NCBI RefSeq assembly: GCF_026344005.1
Contig: NZ_JAPKNH010000007.1
Location: 124,001-188,000 of the forward strand
Source: Kaistia terrae
GTDB taxonomy: Bacteria > Pseudomonadota > Alphaproteobacteria > Rhizobiales > Kaistiaceae
DNA length: 64,000 nucleotides
Reading direction: 5' to 3'
In this document: one piece after another, positions 7,613-16,349 of the stretch
Layout: the number at the start of each line of letters is the position of its first letter
How positions within the stretch are numbered: the first letter of the stretch is position 1
Position numbers and translations under genes: made by a program
The notes under the pieces: generated by a model
Databases searched by the model: none
Seen by the model: only the letters and a program-made list of their open reading frames with translations
Told to the model about the DNA's origin: nothing

Positions 7613-8023
7613 TTACCTCTTGGCGAGCAGGTCGCGGATTTCACGCAGCAGCGCCACGTCTTCCGGCGTCGCCACCGGAGCCGGCTCGACCGCCTTCTCG
7701 CGCTTCAGGCGGTTCATGCCCTTGACCAGCAGGAACAGAATCCAGGCGATGATGATGAAGTTGATCACCAGCGTGATGAAATTGCCGTAGGCGATGGTCG
7801 CGCCAGCCTTGCGGGCGGCTTCGAGGTTCGTCTGCGGGTCGCCAGCGAGCTGGATGAACTTGTTGGAGAAGTCGATGCCGCCCGTGATCACGCCAACGAT
7901 CGGCATGATGAGGTCGTTGACGATCGAATTGACCAGGCCGCTGAAGGCGACACCAATGATGATACCGATGGCCAGGTCCATCACGTTGCCCTTGAGGGCG
8001 AACTCCCGGAATTCCTTCAGCAT
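7613..8023 (-). CDS. mscL: Large-conductance mechanosensitive channel MscL
   Basis: Inner-membrane homopentameric channel that opens under membrane tension to release solutes on hypo-osmotic shock. The 136-residue length is normal. It opens [24 protein letters not shown], the conserved N-terminal helix and start of TM1. TM2 is [24 protein letters not shown], and the cytoplasmic helix [11 protein letters not shown] ends the protein. ATG 8023 has an AGAAGGA-type ribosome site. It is monocistronic with a terminator just past the stop. Confidence 0.95.
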   Translation of the reverse strand: MLKEFREFALKGNVMDLAIGIIIGVAFSGLVNSIVNDLIMPIVGVITGGIDFSNKFIQLAGDPQTNLEAARKAGATIAYGNFITLVINFIIIAWILFLLVKGMNRLKREKAVEPAPVATPEDVALLREIRDLLAKR

Positions 8024-8234
8024 TGAACGTTCCTTCTCGCCAGGCCGGCGTTTGCAATAATGATCAACTACAACTGCGACTATAGCGCACGTCTTCGTGC
8101 AACGGAATGTGCAGGTCGGATTGTCGATGGCCTACTCGCGCGGTACGGCGAGCTAACCATGCGGCGTCACGCACGATTGACGCCCCGCCTCGCTTGGCGT
8201 TATGAGCCACGGAACATTTTCGAAAAGAGCGCCG

Positions 8235-8627
8235 ATGTACCGAACTGTCACGCGATCGATCCAAGTGACCGTGCAGCCGAGTTTCGTCGAGGACGATTCG
8301 TCGCCCGGCGAAAACCGCTACGTCTGGGCCTACACGATCGAAATCGTCAATCTGGGGCTTGAGAACGTCCAGCTGCGCTCGCGCTTCTGGCGGATCACAG
8401 ACGGCAAGGGCCGCACGGAAGAAGTGCGCGGCGTCGGCGTCGTCGGCAAGGAGCCGTCGCTGAAGCCGGGCGAGAGCTTCGAATATACCAGCGGCTGTCC
8501 GCTTTCGACGCCCTCGGGCATCATGGTCGGCACCTATCAGATGCAGACCGAGAGCGGCGAGTTGTTCTCCGTCGAGATCCCGGCCTTCTCGCTCGACATC
8601 CCCAACGCCCGCCGCGTTTTGCATTAG
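8235..8627 (+). CDS. apaG: ApaG domain protein (CorD-type)
   Basis: Small cytosolic immunoglobulin-fold protein of the ApaG family, linked genetically to Co2+/Mg2+ handling and Ap4A, with biochemical role unsettled. The 130 residues start [37 protein letters not shown] and include the family motif [18 protein letters not shown]. An in-frame ATG at 8202 would add 11 residues; MYRxVT is the usual start. It stands alone between mscL (divergent) and repeat A4. In relatives apaG often lies near metZ; here about 5 kb separates them. Confidence 0.9.
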   Translation: MYRTVTRSIQVTVQPSFVEDDSSPGENRYVWAYTIEIVNLGLENVQLRSRFWRITDGKGRTEEVRGVGVVGKEPSLKPGESFEYTSGCPLSTPSGIMVGTYQMQTESGELFSVEIPAFSLDIPNARRVLH

Positions 8628-8631
8628 GGCA

Positions 8632-8811
8632 AGATCCATCTTCCTTGAAGCATCCTTCTTCACATCTCCCTGAGGGAGAGGTCGACGGCCAAAGGCCGGC
8701 GGGTGAGGGTTTACGGCCTCACCGGATGGTTCCCTAAACCCTCACCCGGCTCTTCGAGCCGACCTCTCCCTCAGGGAGAGGTGAAAAGTCGGGTTCGACC
8801 CAGATGGATCT
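8632..8811. repeat. Family A repeat, copy A4, inside a larger palindrome
   Basis: The family A core spans 8659-8785. It is nested in a longer unit: AGATCCAT (8632-8639) on the left is the inverse of ATGGATCT (8804-8811) on the right, and cttgaagcatcc and gtgaaaagtcgg flank the core directly. Copy A6 near 30472 has the same flanking words, so the duplicated unit was longer than the core. Confidence 0.85.
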
Positions 8812-8862
8812 CGCTCTAGTCTAGGGGCTCCGAGGTTCGCCTCGACGCGAATGCCCGCCTCC

Positions 8863-8983
8863 GCCGTCATCCTCGCGAAAGCGAGGATCCATACAGCGGG
8901 GGTTTTGGGCATTGATGGCTCGAACTCTCGGAAATTCCCGAGGCTTCGGATGGATGGATCCTCGCTTTCGCGAGGATGACGGC
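8863..8983. repeat. Family B repeat pair, copy B2
   Basis: Left arm GCCGTCATCCTCGCGAAAGC then gaggatccatac; right arm the inverse ending CGAGGATGACGGC. Same as B1 with a different central spacer. Confidence 0.85.
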
Positions 8984-9030
8984 GAGCGAGTTGCGATCAC
9001 GACGCGTCGGTAGCCAGCAAGGCATGAAGC

Positions 9031-9080
9031 GCAGCCCCGCCCCCTCGCCCGCTTGCGGAAGAGGGACGGGGTAAGGGCTC
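9031..9080. repeat. Family C repeat, copy C1
   Basis: Imperfect hairpin agccccgccccctcgcccgc / gcggaagagggacgggg. Relatives at 20152, 30861, 33429 and 43284 share the CTCTCCCGCaagcGGGCGAGGG core. It lies 13 bases past the hslO stop and may act as its transcription end. Confidence 0.65.
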
Positions 9081-9092
9081 TTACTCAGGCCC

Positions 9093-10079
9093 TCAGCCCA
9101 AGAATTCCTGCGGGTCGAAATCATACTTCGCGCCGCAGAATTCGCACGTCACCGAGATTTCGCCATCCTCGATGCTGTCCGTGATCTCTTCGGCCGAGAA
9201 GCTCGACAGCACGCCCTGGATGCGGTCGCGCGAGCACGAGCACTTTTCACGCACCGGAATCGGGTCGAAGACCCGCACGCCGCGCTCATGGAACAGGCGA
9301 TAGAGCAGCCGTTCCACCGGGACCTCGGGATCGATCAGCTCGTGATCCTGCACCGTGGAGACGAGAGAGACCGCTTCGGCCCATTCGTCCGCTTCCTCGC
9401 CATCGGCATCATGGCCTTCCGGGGCGTCGCCGCCCGGCAGGTCGCGCTGCACGCCGATGGACGCCTGCGGCAGGAACTGCACCATCATGCCGCCGGCGCG
9501 CCAGCTATGCGCCGTCCCGCCGTCTTCGCGGGTGATCATCTCGGCCACGCCAAGGCGGACGAGGGTCGGGATCTGTTCCGACTGCGCGAAATAGATATGC
9601 GCCACCTCTTCCAGGCTGACGCCGTCCAACTGGACGATGCCCTGGTAGCGGCTGCTGAACTCGCCCTGGTCGATGGTCATCGCCAGGATGCCCTTGCCGA
9701 GCAGCAGTTCGGGCTTGGACAAGCCATCCTTGTCCATCTCGGCGACCCGCTCCTTGTTGAAGCGGGCATAGGCGCGGATGTCACCCGACGTGCGGTAGTC
9801 GACCACGAGCATGTCGACCGGGCCGTCCGTCTGCGTCTGCAGCAGGAACTGGCCCTCGAACTTCAGCGACGAGCCGAGCAGCACGGCGAGCACGACGGCC
9901 TCGCCGAGCAGCTTCGACACCGGCAGCGGATAGTCGTGGCGCGCCAGCAGGGCCGACAGCGCCGGCCCCATCTGAATGGCGCGACCGCGCACGTCGAGAC
10001 CGTTGACCTCGAAAGGCAGAACGGCATCGTCGCCCGCCGGATCGATCGATCCCGGGCCCAAAGTTTCGATATCAACCAT
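9093..10079 (-). CDS. hslO: Redox-regulated holdase chaperone Hsp33
   Basis: Cytosolic chaperone activated by oxidative unfolding that releases a zinc ion. The 328-residue protein has the Hsp33 N-terminal domain (about 18-215) and the C-terminal zinc switch with C280, C282 (EKCSCSRDR) and C312, C315 (TCEFCGAKYDF). An acidic insert (GGDAPEGHDADGEEADEWAEA, about 217-237) links the parts. ATG 10079 overlaps the argF stop by one base (TGATG), so it is the third, translationally coupled gene of argD-argF-hslO. Confidence 0.95.
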   Translation of the reverse strand: MVDIETLGPGSIDPAGDDAVLPFEVNGLDVRGRAIQMGPALSALLARHDYPLPVSKLLGEAVVLAVLLGSSLKFEGQFLLQTQTDGPVDMLVVDYRTSGDIRAYARFNKERVAEMDKDGLSKPELLLGKGILAMTIDQGEFSSRYQGIVQLDGVSLEEVAHIYFAQSEQIPTLVRLGVAEMITREDGGTAHSWRAGGMMVQFLPQASIGVQRDLPGGDAPEGHDADGEEADEWAEAVSLVSTVQDHELIDPEVPVERLLYRLFHERGVRVFDPIPVREKCSCSRDRIQGVLSSFSAEEITDSIEDGEISVTCEFCGAKYDFDPQEFLG

Positions 10080-11002
10080 CAAAGCGCCTCCGGGCCGCCC
10101 AGGCACCAGGCCAGGATGCCCTTCTGTGCGTGCAGCCGGTTTTCGGCCTCGTCGAAAACGACCGATTGCGGTCCATCCATGACTTCGGCCGTCACCTCCT
10201 CGCCGCGATGGGCGGGCAGGCAATGCATGAACAGCGCATCCTTCTTGGCGCGCGACATCAGGCGGGCATTGACCTGGTAGGGCTTCAGCAGATTGTGCCG
10301 ACGCTCGGCCTCGCTGTCGCCCATCGACACCCAGGTGTCGGTGACGATGCAATCGGAATCTGCTGCCGCGTCCTCGGCATCCTCGCCGGCGATCACCTCG
10401 CCGCCATTCGTCCGCGCCCAGTCGAGCAGCTTGTGCGGCGGCGCAAGCTCCTCCGGCGTCGCGATCTTCAGGCGGAAATTGAAGCGCGCGGCGGCGTGAA
10501 CCCACGACGCCATGACGTTGTTGCTATCGCCCAGCCAAGACACCGTCTTGCCGGTGATCGGCCCGCGATGCTCCTCATAGGTGAGGATATCCGCCATGAT
10601 CTGGCAGGGATGCGAGCGGCGCGTCAGCCCGTTGATGACCGGCACGGTGGCGTTGGCCGCCAGTTCGGTCAGCGAGTCATGGTCGAGGATGCGGATCATG
10701 ATGCCGTCGACATAGCGCGACATGACGCGCGCCGTGTCGGCGATTGTCTCGCCGCGGCCAAGCTGCATCTCGGCGCCGGTCAGCATCAGCGTCTGGCCGC
10801 CAAGCTCGCGCATGCCGACATCGAAGGAGACTCGCGTACGGGTCGAAGGCTGCTCGAACACCAGCGCCAGCACCTTGCCGGCCAAGGGACCGACGCCGTC
10901 GCGCGCACCGTTGCGCGTCGACTTGATGCGCTTGGCGCCTTCCATGATCTGTCTGAGCGTGGCGGAATCAAATTCCGTCAGGTCGAGAAAATGCCGAACC
11001 AT
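10079..11002 (-). CDS. argF: Ornithine carbamoyltransferase
   Basis: Makes citrulline from ornithine and carbamoyl phosphate in arginine synthesis. The 307 residues start [19 protein letters not shown]. The carbamoyl-phosphate motif STRTR lies at 53-57, HPCQIMAD follows the middle of the protein, and [11 protein letters not shown] is the ornithine-side motif near the C-terminus. The frame extends 17 codons further up into the argD-argF gap; MVRHF is the family start. The spacing to argD is 19 bases, and the stop overlaps the hslO start. Confidence 0.95.
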   Translation of the reverse strand: MVRHFLDLTEFDSATLRQIMEGAKRIKSTRNGARDGVGPLAGKVLALVFEQPSTRTRVSFDVGMRELGGQTLMLTGAEMQLGRGETIADTARVMSRYVDGIMIRILDHDSLTELAANATVPVINGLTRRSHPCQIMADILTYEEHRGPITGKTVSWLGDSNNVMASWVHAAARFNFRLKIATPEELAPPHKLLDWARTNGGEVIAGEDAEDAAADSDCIVTDTWVSMGDSEAERRHNLLKPYQVNARLMSRAKKDALFMHCLPAHRGEEVTAEVMDGPQSVVFDEAENRLHAQKGILAWCLGGPEAL

Positions 11003-11021
11003 GATGATGTGTCCCGTCCGC

Positions 11022-12254
11022 TCAGGCGGATTGCCGTGCCGCATTCGCGGCATCGGCTTCGATTGCGGAAAAGGCAGCGTCGAGCTTGTCGATCGCCGCG
11101 TCGACCTCTGCCTTGCCGATATTCAGCGGCGGCAGCAGGCGCAGGACATTGTCGCCGGCGCCAGCGACCAGCATGTTCTGGCCTCGCACCGCCGCGACAA
11201 CCTCAGGGATAGGCTTCAAGGCACGCAGGCCGATGAGAAGGCCCTCGCCACGGATCTCGTCGATCACACCCGGATGGCTATCGACCAGGCCGCCGAGGCG
11301 CTGGGTCAGATAGCGCGCGGTCTCGCGGACATGCTCGAGGAAGCCATCGGAAAGCACGGTGTCGAGCACGGCATTGCCGACCGCCATCGCCAGCGGATTG
11401 CCGCCGAAGGTGGTGCCATGCGTGCCGGGCGTCATGCCCTTGGCCGCTTCGTTGGTGGCGAGACAGGCGCCGAGCGGAAAACCGCCGCCAATGCCCTTGG
11501 CCGCCGTCAGGATGTCGGGCGCTATGCCGGTCCACTCATAGGCGAACAGCTTGCCGGTCCGGCCGATGCCGGTCTGGACCTCGTCGAAGATCAGCAACAT
11601 GCCTTCGGCGTCGCAAAGGGCCCGGAGCTCGCGCAAAAAGTCGTTCGAGAAGGTGCGGACGCCGCCCTCGCCCTGGATCGGCTCGATCATGATCGCCGCC
11701 GTGGCCGGCGTTACCGCCGCCTTGATCGCCGCCATGTCGCCGAACGGCACCTGGTCGAAGCCGTCCGCCTTCGGGCCGAAGCCGTCGAGATATTTCTGCT
11801 GCCCGCCGGCGGCCAGCGTCGCCAGCGTCCGGCCGTGGAACGCGCCCTCAATGGTGAGGATGCGGAACCGCTCGGGCTGGCCGTTGACATAGTGATAGCG
11901 CCGGGCCGTCTTGATGGCGGCCTCGTTCGCTTCCGCGCCCGAATTGGCGAAGAAGACGCGGTCGGCGAAGCTGTTCGCCACCAGCGTATCGGCAAGAGTC
12001 TCCTGGCCCGAAATGCGGAACAGGTTGGACGTGTGCCAGATCTTGCCGGCCTGTTCGGTCAGCGCCTTCACGAGGATCGGATTGGCATGGCCGAGCGTGT
12101 TCACCGCGATGCCGGCGGAGAAGTCGAGATAGGCGTCTCCGTCTCGCGTAAAGACCCAGGCCCCCTCGCCTCGCTCGAACTCGAGCGGTGCACGCGAAAA
12201 GGTGTCATAGAGGCTGGTCGAGGTCTTTTTGACGCTGGTATCGGGGGCGCTCAT
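11022..12254 (-). CDS. argD: Acetylornithine aminotransferase
   Basis: Class III PLP aminotransferase converting N-acetylglutamate semialdehyde to N-acetylornithine; in many bacteria it also serves lysine synthesis. The 410 residues carry [13 protein letters not shown] (103-115), FHGRTLATL (139-147), EPIQGEGGV (191-199), [12 protein letters not shown] (223-234) and [15 protein letters not shown] with PLP lysine K253. The start ATG 12254 has a near-ideal ribosome site AAGGAGGGG; an upstream ATG at 12278 does not. First gene of argD-argF-hslO, divergent from gcrA, an arrangement common in this order. Confidence 0.94.
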   Translation of the reverse strand: MSAPDTSVKKTSTSLYDTFSRAPLEFERGEGAWVFTRDGDAYLDFSAGIAVNTLGHANPILVKALTEQAGKIWHTSNLFRISGQETLADTLVANSFADRVFFANSGAEANEAAIKTARRYHYVNGQPERFRILTIEGAFHGRTLATLAAGGQQKYLDGFGPKADGFDQVPFGDMAAIKAAVTPATAAIMIEPIQGEGGVRTFSNDFLRELRALCDAEGMLLIFDEVQTGIGRTGKLFAYEWTGIAPDILTAAKGIGGGFPLGACLATNEAAKGMTPGTHGTTFGGNPLAMAVGNAVLDTVLSDGFLEHVRETARYLTQRLGGLVDSHPGVIDEIRGEGLLIGLRALKPIPEVVAAVRGQNMLVAGAGDNVLRLLPPLNIGKAEVDAAIDKLDAAFSAIEADAANAARQSA

Positions 12255-12426
12255 ATCCCCTCCTTCGGATAAAACCACGGAAACGGGTGCTCAAAAATCA
12301 AAGGTGCCACCCGAGGCCGACGCGCCGGGCAGCACCTTTATGCGTTGCCCTTATATCACGGCGGTGACGATTTGTGTCAATCAAATCGCCGCTGGATAGG
12401 GCGCCTGCCGGCTAAGCGCTTGACGA

Positions 12427-12512
12427 GACTCACGGATCGGGCGTCCGACTCAAGTTGGGGAAAACAGCCAGATCCGCCCCTCGGGAAACCCTCCGACTCT
12501 TGTCACCGAGTC
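12427..12512 (+). promoter_or_regulatory. Cluster of four GANTC (CcrM) sites before gcrA
   Basis: GACTC at 12427-12431, 12447-12451 and 12495-12499, and GAGTC at 12508-12512. GANTC is the CcrM methylation site, and GcrA acts with RNA polymerase at promoters holding methylated GANTC. A possible sigma-70 promoter, TTGTCA (12500-12505) with TATCTT (12524-12529), brackets the last site. TTAA at 12528 and 12538 is a near CtrA-type pair but with a 6-base spacer instead of 7. Confidence 0.7.
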
Positions 12513-12662
12513 ACGCTATATAGTATCTTAATTTTCGTTAAGACACGAAATATCGAGCAGGTACCTCCCCCTGACCCATGTATGGCGTTCTCGGTCGTCC
12601 GGCATTCCGGCTGACGACTGCGACAGGATTCCGGGTATCGCTCCGACCGACAAGGACACGCT

Positions 12663-13196
12663 ATGACTTGGACGGACGAACGGGTTGAGTTGCTCACGAA
12701 GCTCTGGGCAGACGGTCTGAGCGCAAGCCAGATCGCAGCCGAGCTTGGCGGCGTAACACGCAATGCGGTCATCGGTAAGGTACATCGGCTGAGTCTGTCG
12801 GGTCGCGCCAAGCCGGCGTCGACGCCGGCCGCCCGCACCCGCAAGCCGGCGACGGCGAGCAATGGACGTTCCGTGACAACGGGCCGCCCCAATCCTGTCA
12901 GGCCCCTCGTGGCCGGCAACACCGTGCTGAAGCCGATGACCCAGATCGCTCCCGAGCCGCGGCGCATGCCCCGGCCGGTCGGCTCGGACGACGTCGTCGT
13001 TCCGATCAGCCTGCACGCGACGATCCTCACCTTGACCGAGCAGACCTGCAAATGGCCGATCGGCGATCCGAGCACCGAGGATTTCCACTTCTGCGGCCAG
13101 CGCTCCAGCTCCGGCATTCCCTATTGCGAATATCATTCGCGGGTCGCTTACCAGCCCGTGCATGACCGTCGCCAGAAGAAGGCCGTCGGCGCCTGA
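12663..13196 (+). CDS. gcrA: Cell cycle transcriptional regulator GcrA
   Basis: DNA-binding partner of sigma-70 RNA polymerase that stimulates genes with methylated GANTC promoters in alphaproteobacteria. The 177 residues start MTWTDERVELLTKLWADGLSASQIAAELGGVTRNAVIGKVHRL, the diagnostic GcrA helix-turn-helix (1-45). A variable linker (about 46-110) follows. The conserved C-terminal part is TCKWPIGDP...FHFCGQRSSSGIPYCEYHSRVAY, which contacts sigma-70. The gene is monocistronic and divergent from argD. The GANTC cluster upstream suggests that its expression is tied to replication through CcrM. Confidence 0.96.
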   Translation: MTWTDERVELLTKLWADGLSASQIAAELGGVTRNAVIGKVHRLSLSGRAKPASTPAARTRKPATASNGRSVTTGRPNPVRPLVAGNTVLKPMTQIAPEPRRMPRPVGSDDVVVPISLHATILTLTEQTCKWPIGDPSTEDFHFCGQRSSSGIPYCEYHSRVAYQPVHDRRQKKAVGA

Positions 13197-13310
13197 TCGC
13201 GCCGACCCATCGCTGGTCTTTGACATCCGTTTGCCTGCGATCCGCGCCCCCGCGCTTCGCCTGAAAACGCTTCAGCGCTCCGCGCGCTGACCAAAGCCAG
13301 TTCAAAAACC

Positions 13311-13353
13311 CGGCCGTGTCGCCCTCCTCCCGAGGCGCGCGGCCGTTTTTTTT
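13311..13353 (+). terminator. Rho-independent terminator after gcrA
   Basis: CGGCCG (13311-13316) pairs with CGGCCG (13340-13345), with further GC pairing inside, followed by eight T (13346-13353). It lies about 115 bases past the gcrA stop. Confidence 0.8.
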
Positions 13354-13398
13354 GTTTTTGTCCTGGCTGTCTCGCGAGACTGGTAGCCGGGCGCGCCG

Positions 13399-14160
13399 TC
13401 AGGCCGGGCTAAATCCAAAGGTCTCGAGAAAACCGCTGGCGCCGGCGGGCGTAACCGCGATGGCGCGGCTGTCCTTCACCCGGTCGATCCAGCCTTTCCG
13501 CAGCAGATGACTGCACAGCGCTGCGCCCAGGCGGCCGGCGAGATGCGGCCGGCGCTCGCTCCAGTCGAGGCAGGTGCGGCAGAGCGGCCGGGCGCTATGG
13601 ACCACGGTAGCGCCAAGATCCTGAACCGCCCGCTTGCCCGCGCCCTTGCCCGACCGTTGGCCCGCCCCCTGGCCGAGATCGATGCCGAAATCGCACAGGA
13701 AGCGATTGCCCTCCGGCGTCACCAATCCCGCGCCATCGGCAAGACGGACCCAGTCGCGGGAAACAAGGCTGTCGGCGATGGCGACGCCAAGCCTGCCGGC
13801 GAGATGATCGTAGCAGGTGCGCGCCGCGCGCATCGCCTCGTCGCGCGGTCCGGTCGGCCGGTGCCGCTTCGGGCCCTCGGCCGAAAGCGACATCAGCGCT
13901 TCGAGCGCCGCCGCGACCGAAGGCGAAGCGAGCCGGTAATAACGATGACGTCCCTGCTTCTCGACGGCGAGGATCTGCGCTTCCGTCAGCTTGGCCAGAT
14001 GCCCGCTGGTGGTCGGCGCGCTGACGCCGGCATGAAAGGCGAGTTCGCCGGCCGAAAGCGCCCGCCCATCCATCAGGGCCGACAGCATGTTGCCGCGGGC
14101 GACATCGCCGATCAGGGCGGCGACTTCCGCGATGGTGGTGCCGGAGACGAGATTGCTCAT
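13399..14160 (-). CDS. ArsR-type winged-helix transcriptional regulator
   Basis: Predicted 253-residue regulator. An ArsR winged helix (about 1-90) is seen as IAEVAALIGDVARGNMLSALMDGRALSAGELAFHAGVSAPTTSGHLAKLTEAQILAVEKQGRHRYYRL. A C-terminal domain of about 150 residues follows, with PLCRTCLDWSERRPHLAGRLGAAL, typical of the long ArsR proteins of rhizobia. There are two cysteines in CRTC, but no clear metal site of the classic ArsR kind. The start MSNLVSG (ATG 14160) is chosen because the frame upstream only reads through repeat DNA. The effector and targets are unknown; upstream is a repeat-filled gap. Confidence 0.8.
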   Translation of the reverse strand: MSNLVSGTTIAEVAALIGDVARGNMLSALMDGRALSAGELAFHAGVSAPTTSGHLAKLTEAQILAVEKQGRHRYYRLASPSVAAALEALMSLSAEGPKRHRPTGPRDEAMRAARTCYDHLAGRLGVAIADSLVSRDWVRLADGAGLVTPEGNRFLCDFGIDLGQGAGQRSGKGAGKRAVQDLGATVVHSARPLCRTCLDWSERRPHLAGRLGAALCSHLLRKGWIDRVKDSRAIAVTPAGASGFLETFGFSPA

Positions 14161-14260
14161 GACGGCAGAATAGCCGCTCGCGCCCGCGCGGTCATCGAAG
14201 GACGTTTCGGCCACGACCGAAATGTCGGCCGGCGTCCGTGTTGGGGATTGCAGAAGCGCC

Positions 14261-14570
14261 GTGCGTCCTTCGAGACGGCTTTCTGCGAAAGCCGTCTCAG
14301 GTTGATGCACATCGAGCGGATTGCCCCTTACCTCTCCCTGAGGGAGAGGTCGGAGCGCAGCTCCGGGTGAGGGTTTAGGGAACCATCCGGAGAGGCCGTA
14401 AACCCTCACCCGCCAGCCTTTGGCTGTCGACCTCTCCCTCAGGGAGAGGTGAAGAAAGGGCATTTCGGACCGCGCCAGTGGGGAGGTTGAACACTGCCTG
14501 CTCCCTTCAATCATGTATTACGGGCCAGACCCTAGGAGGCCTCCGGAGAAGGCCGTCTCTAAGGACGCAC
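14261..14570. repeat. Family D inverted pair with a family A element inside, copy D1
   Basis: Left half 14261-14302 begins GTGCGTCCTTCGAGACGGCT; right half 14529-14570 ends with its inverse, GCCGTCTCtAAGGACGCAC. Family A copy A5 lies between them. The right half has decayed (ctaggagg, ctctaagg). The region holds no gene. Confidence 0.75.
14329..14454. repeat. Family A palindromic repeat, copy A5
   Basis: Full-length family A core with terminal hairpins CCTCTCCC-tga/tca-GGGAGAGG. It lies between the two halves of family D copy D1, which suggests insertion of one element into the other. Confidence 0.85.
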
Positions 14571-14598
14571 AGCGCTGCCGCTGCGGGAACGTGCCCCC

Positions 14599-16191
14599 TC
14601 ACTCGATCCGATCGCAGTCCCGAAGCATCGGCGGGATGAGGCCAAGGTCGCGAGCGACCATCACCAGCTTCACATCGCCAAGCGGAAAGGCGCAAACGGT
14701 GGCATCCCTCGAAATCGCCGCCGGAATCGTCCGATAGGAGCCGATCATCAGGAAGGCGATCGGCCGGTCGGCGGCCTTGGCCCAGAGCGCCGCGATGGTC
14801 TCGCGGTCCGGGTCGAGGGCCTCGAAAGCCACTCCATCCGCAGCACCGGCATAGTGGCGCAGCGCCCTTTCGACGGGCGGCGCATCGGTCAGGATCGTCG
14901 TATCGCGAACCCCCTTGTCGTGCAGGAAGTTCGCCACCGGCCGCCAATCGAACTTGCGCGGCGACACCAGCATGTCGAGCGCCTGCAGCGACAGCCCGAC
15001 GAGCAGCAGCGCCAGCGTCGCGCCGACAGCGATCCGCATGCCCCGGTCGGCCAAGAGCGACGCGACACCGGCAGCGGCGAGCAGGAGGGCTGCCGGCAAC
15101 ATGCCGATCAGATAGCGCCCGGCCGTGGCGGAAAATGCGCCAACCACCAGGAACACCAACGGCGTCAGGAAGGCAGAAACCGCCAGCATGCGATGCGTCG
15201 GTCGGTTGCGGTTGGCGATCAGGCCGATTGCCATCAACGCCAGGAAGGCGAGCGCCAGCGGCGTCGCCCAATCGGCCGGCAGGAAACGATCGACATCGCG
15301 CGGCACGACAAGGCCATAGGTCTCGCCAAAAGCCTCGCGAATGCGGGTCGCGGAGGGCAACTCGCTTTGCCATTTCATCAGCCCGACCGGCTTTTCCGCC
15401 TGTTGGCGGACGGCCGGAACGAGAAAGGAGGCGGCAGCGGCGATGCTGGCCCAGGTGACGACGATGTGCCGGATCCAGAGGCGCTTTTCGCGCGGCGCGA
15501 AGCTTTTGAAGCCGCAGGCGAACAGCGCCAGATGCTGCATGGCGACCGAAATGATGCCGGCGGGAAGCGCCAGCGCCGCGCCGATCGTACCGATGGTGGC
15601 GAGGATCGCCTGCCGGCCGGGTCGACCGCCGCCCATAAGCAGGCCCATCTGCCCGGTGATGGCGAGCGCGAGGAAGAAAAGCATCAGCGCATAGGGCCGC
15701 GCTTCCTGGCCATACTGGATGAGGGCCGGAAACAGCGCATAGAGCAGCGCCGCCGCCACCGCGCCGATCCGGCCGGAAAGCTTTTGCGCCACCAGCGCGA
15801 TGAGACCGCCGGCAAGGCTATCGAGGATGGCGGAAGGCAGGCGCAGCCAGAATTCATCCGCCCCGGCCAGCCCCAGCGCTTTCAGAATCGCGAAATAGGT
15901 CGAGAAATGACCGTTGGCGAGCCGGTCGGCGACGAGGTTCGGCCAGGTGCCGGCAATAACATCCGCCGTGATCGTCTCGTCAAACCAGAACGCCAGATGT
16001 CCCAGCGTCGAAAGCCGGATGGCAAGGCAGAGCCCGAAGGTGGCGAAAAAGATGAGAGCGCGATGATCCATCGCTTGGCGCATATCGGGCTCGCGCGCGG
16101 ATCGGTCATATGGGGCGGGATCTTGCGGGGATCGGTCTTGGCTTGGCGACTGGGCGGAAATGCTGGTTGTCCTCTTGATCGGCGCGATCAT
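14599..16191 (-). CDS. Polytopic GT-C fold glycosyltransferase (GT39/ArnT/PMT-like)
   Basis: Inner-membrane protein of 530 residues with about ten hydrophobic segments. It likely transfers a sugar from a polyprenyl-phosphate donor on the periplasmic side. The first periplasmic loop holds the acidic pair of this fold in FWFDETI (about 68-74), and YGQEARPYALML follows, as in the family 39 / ArnT-like group. The last 150 residues form a soluble C-terminal domain. ATG 16191 has GGAGG ten bases upstream; about 36 hydrophilic residues precede TM1. Divergent from cysQ. The acceptor (protein, lipid A or polysaccharide) is unknown. Confidence 0.75.
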   Translation of the reverse strand: MIAPIKRTTSISAQSPSQDRSPQDPAPYDRSAREPDMRQAMDHRALIFFATFGLCLAIRLSTLGHLAFWFDETITADVIAGTWPNLVADRLANGHFSTYFAILKALGLAGADEFWLRLPSAILDSLAGGLIALVAQKLSGRIGAVAAALLYALFPALIQYGQEARPYALMLFFLALAITGQMGLLMGGGRPGRQAILATIGTIGAALALPAGIISVAMQHLALFACGFKSFAPREKRLWIRHIVVTWASIAAAASFLVPAVRQQAEKPVGLMKWQSELPSATRIREAFGETYGLVVPRDVDRFLPADWATPLALAFLALMAIGLIANRNRPTHRMLAVSAFLTPLVFLVVGAFSATAGRYLIGMLPAALLLAAAGVASLLADRGMRIAVGATLALLLVGLSLQALDMLVSPRKFDWRPVANFLHDKGVRDTTILTDAPPVERALRHYAGAADGVAFEALDPDRETIAALWAKAADRPIAFLMIGSYRTIPAAISRDATVCAFPLGDVKLVMVARDLGLIPPMLRDCDRIE

Positions 16192-16349
16192 GGCCGCGCC
16201 GCCTCCATCTGGCAATCGGCGGCGTGTCCGGGCTACCGTGTTCGCGCGATTGCATCCACGCTTGTCGCGGGCGTCGCTAAAGGTTACGAGCCCGCAGCCA
16301 TGACGGCCGGTTGCTGCACCGTGTCCGCCGACAAGCCCCACGAGGCACC

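Noticed and set aside
7327-7725. Plus-strand 132-codon frame with heptad-like repeats
   Set aside because: It overlaps the aminotransferase start, the mscL terminator and the mscL 3' end, and has no ribosome site. Only the DNA repeat itself is reported.
8208-8240. EcfG promoter before apaG (GGAAC at 8210)
   Set aside because: No CGTT-like -10 at 16 or 17 bases, and the position leaves almost no leader.
12528-12541. CtrA box before gcrA (TTAA-N6-TTAA)
   Set aside because: The spacer is 6 instead of the required 7, so it is mentioned only as a near match.
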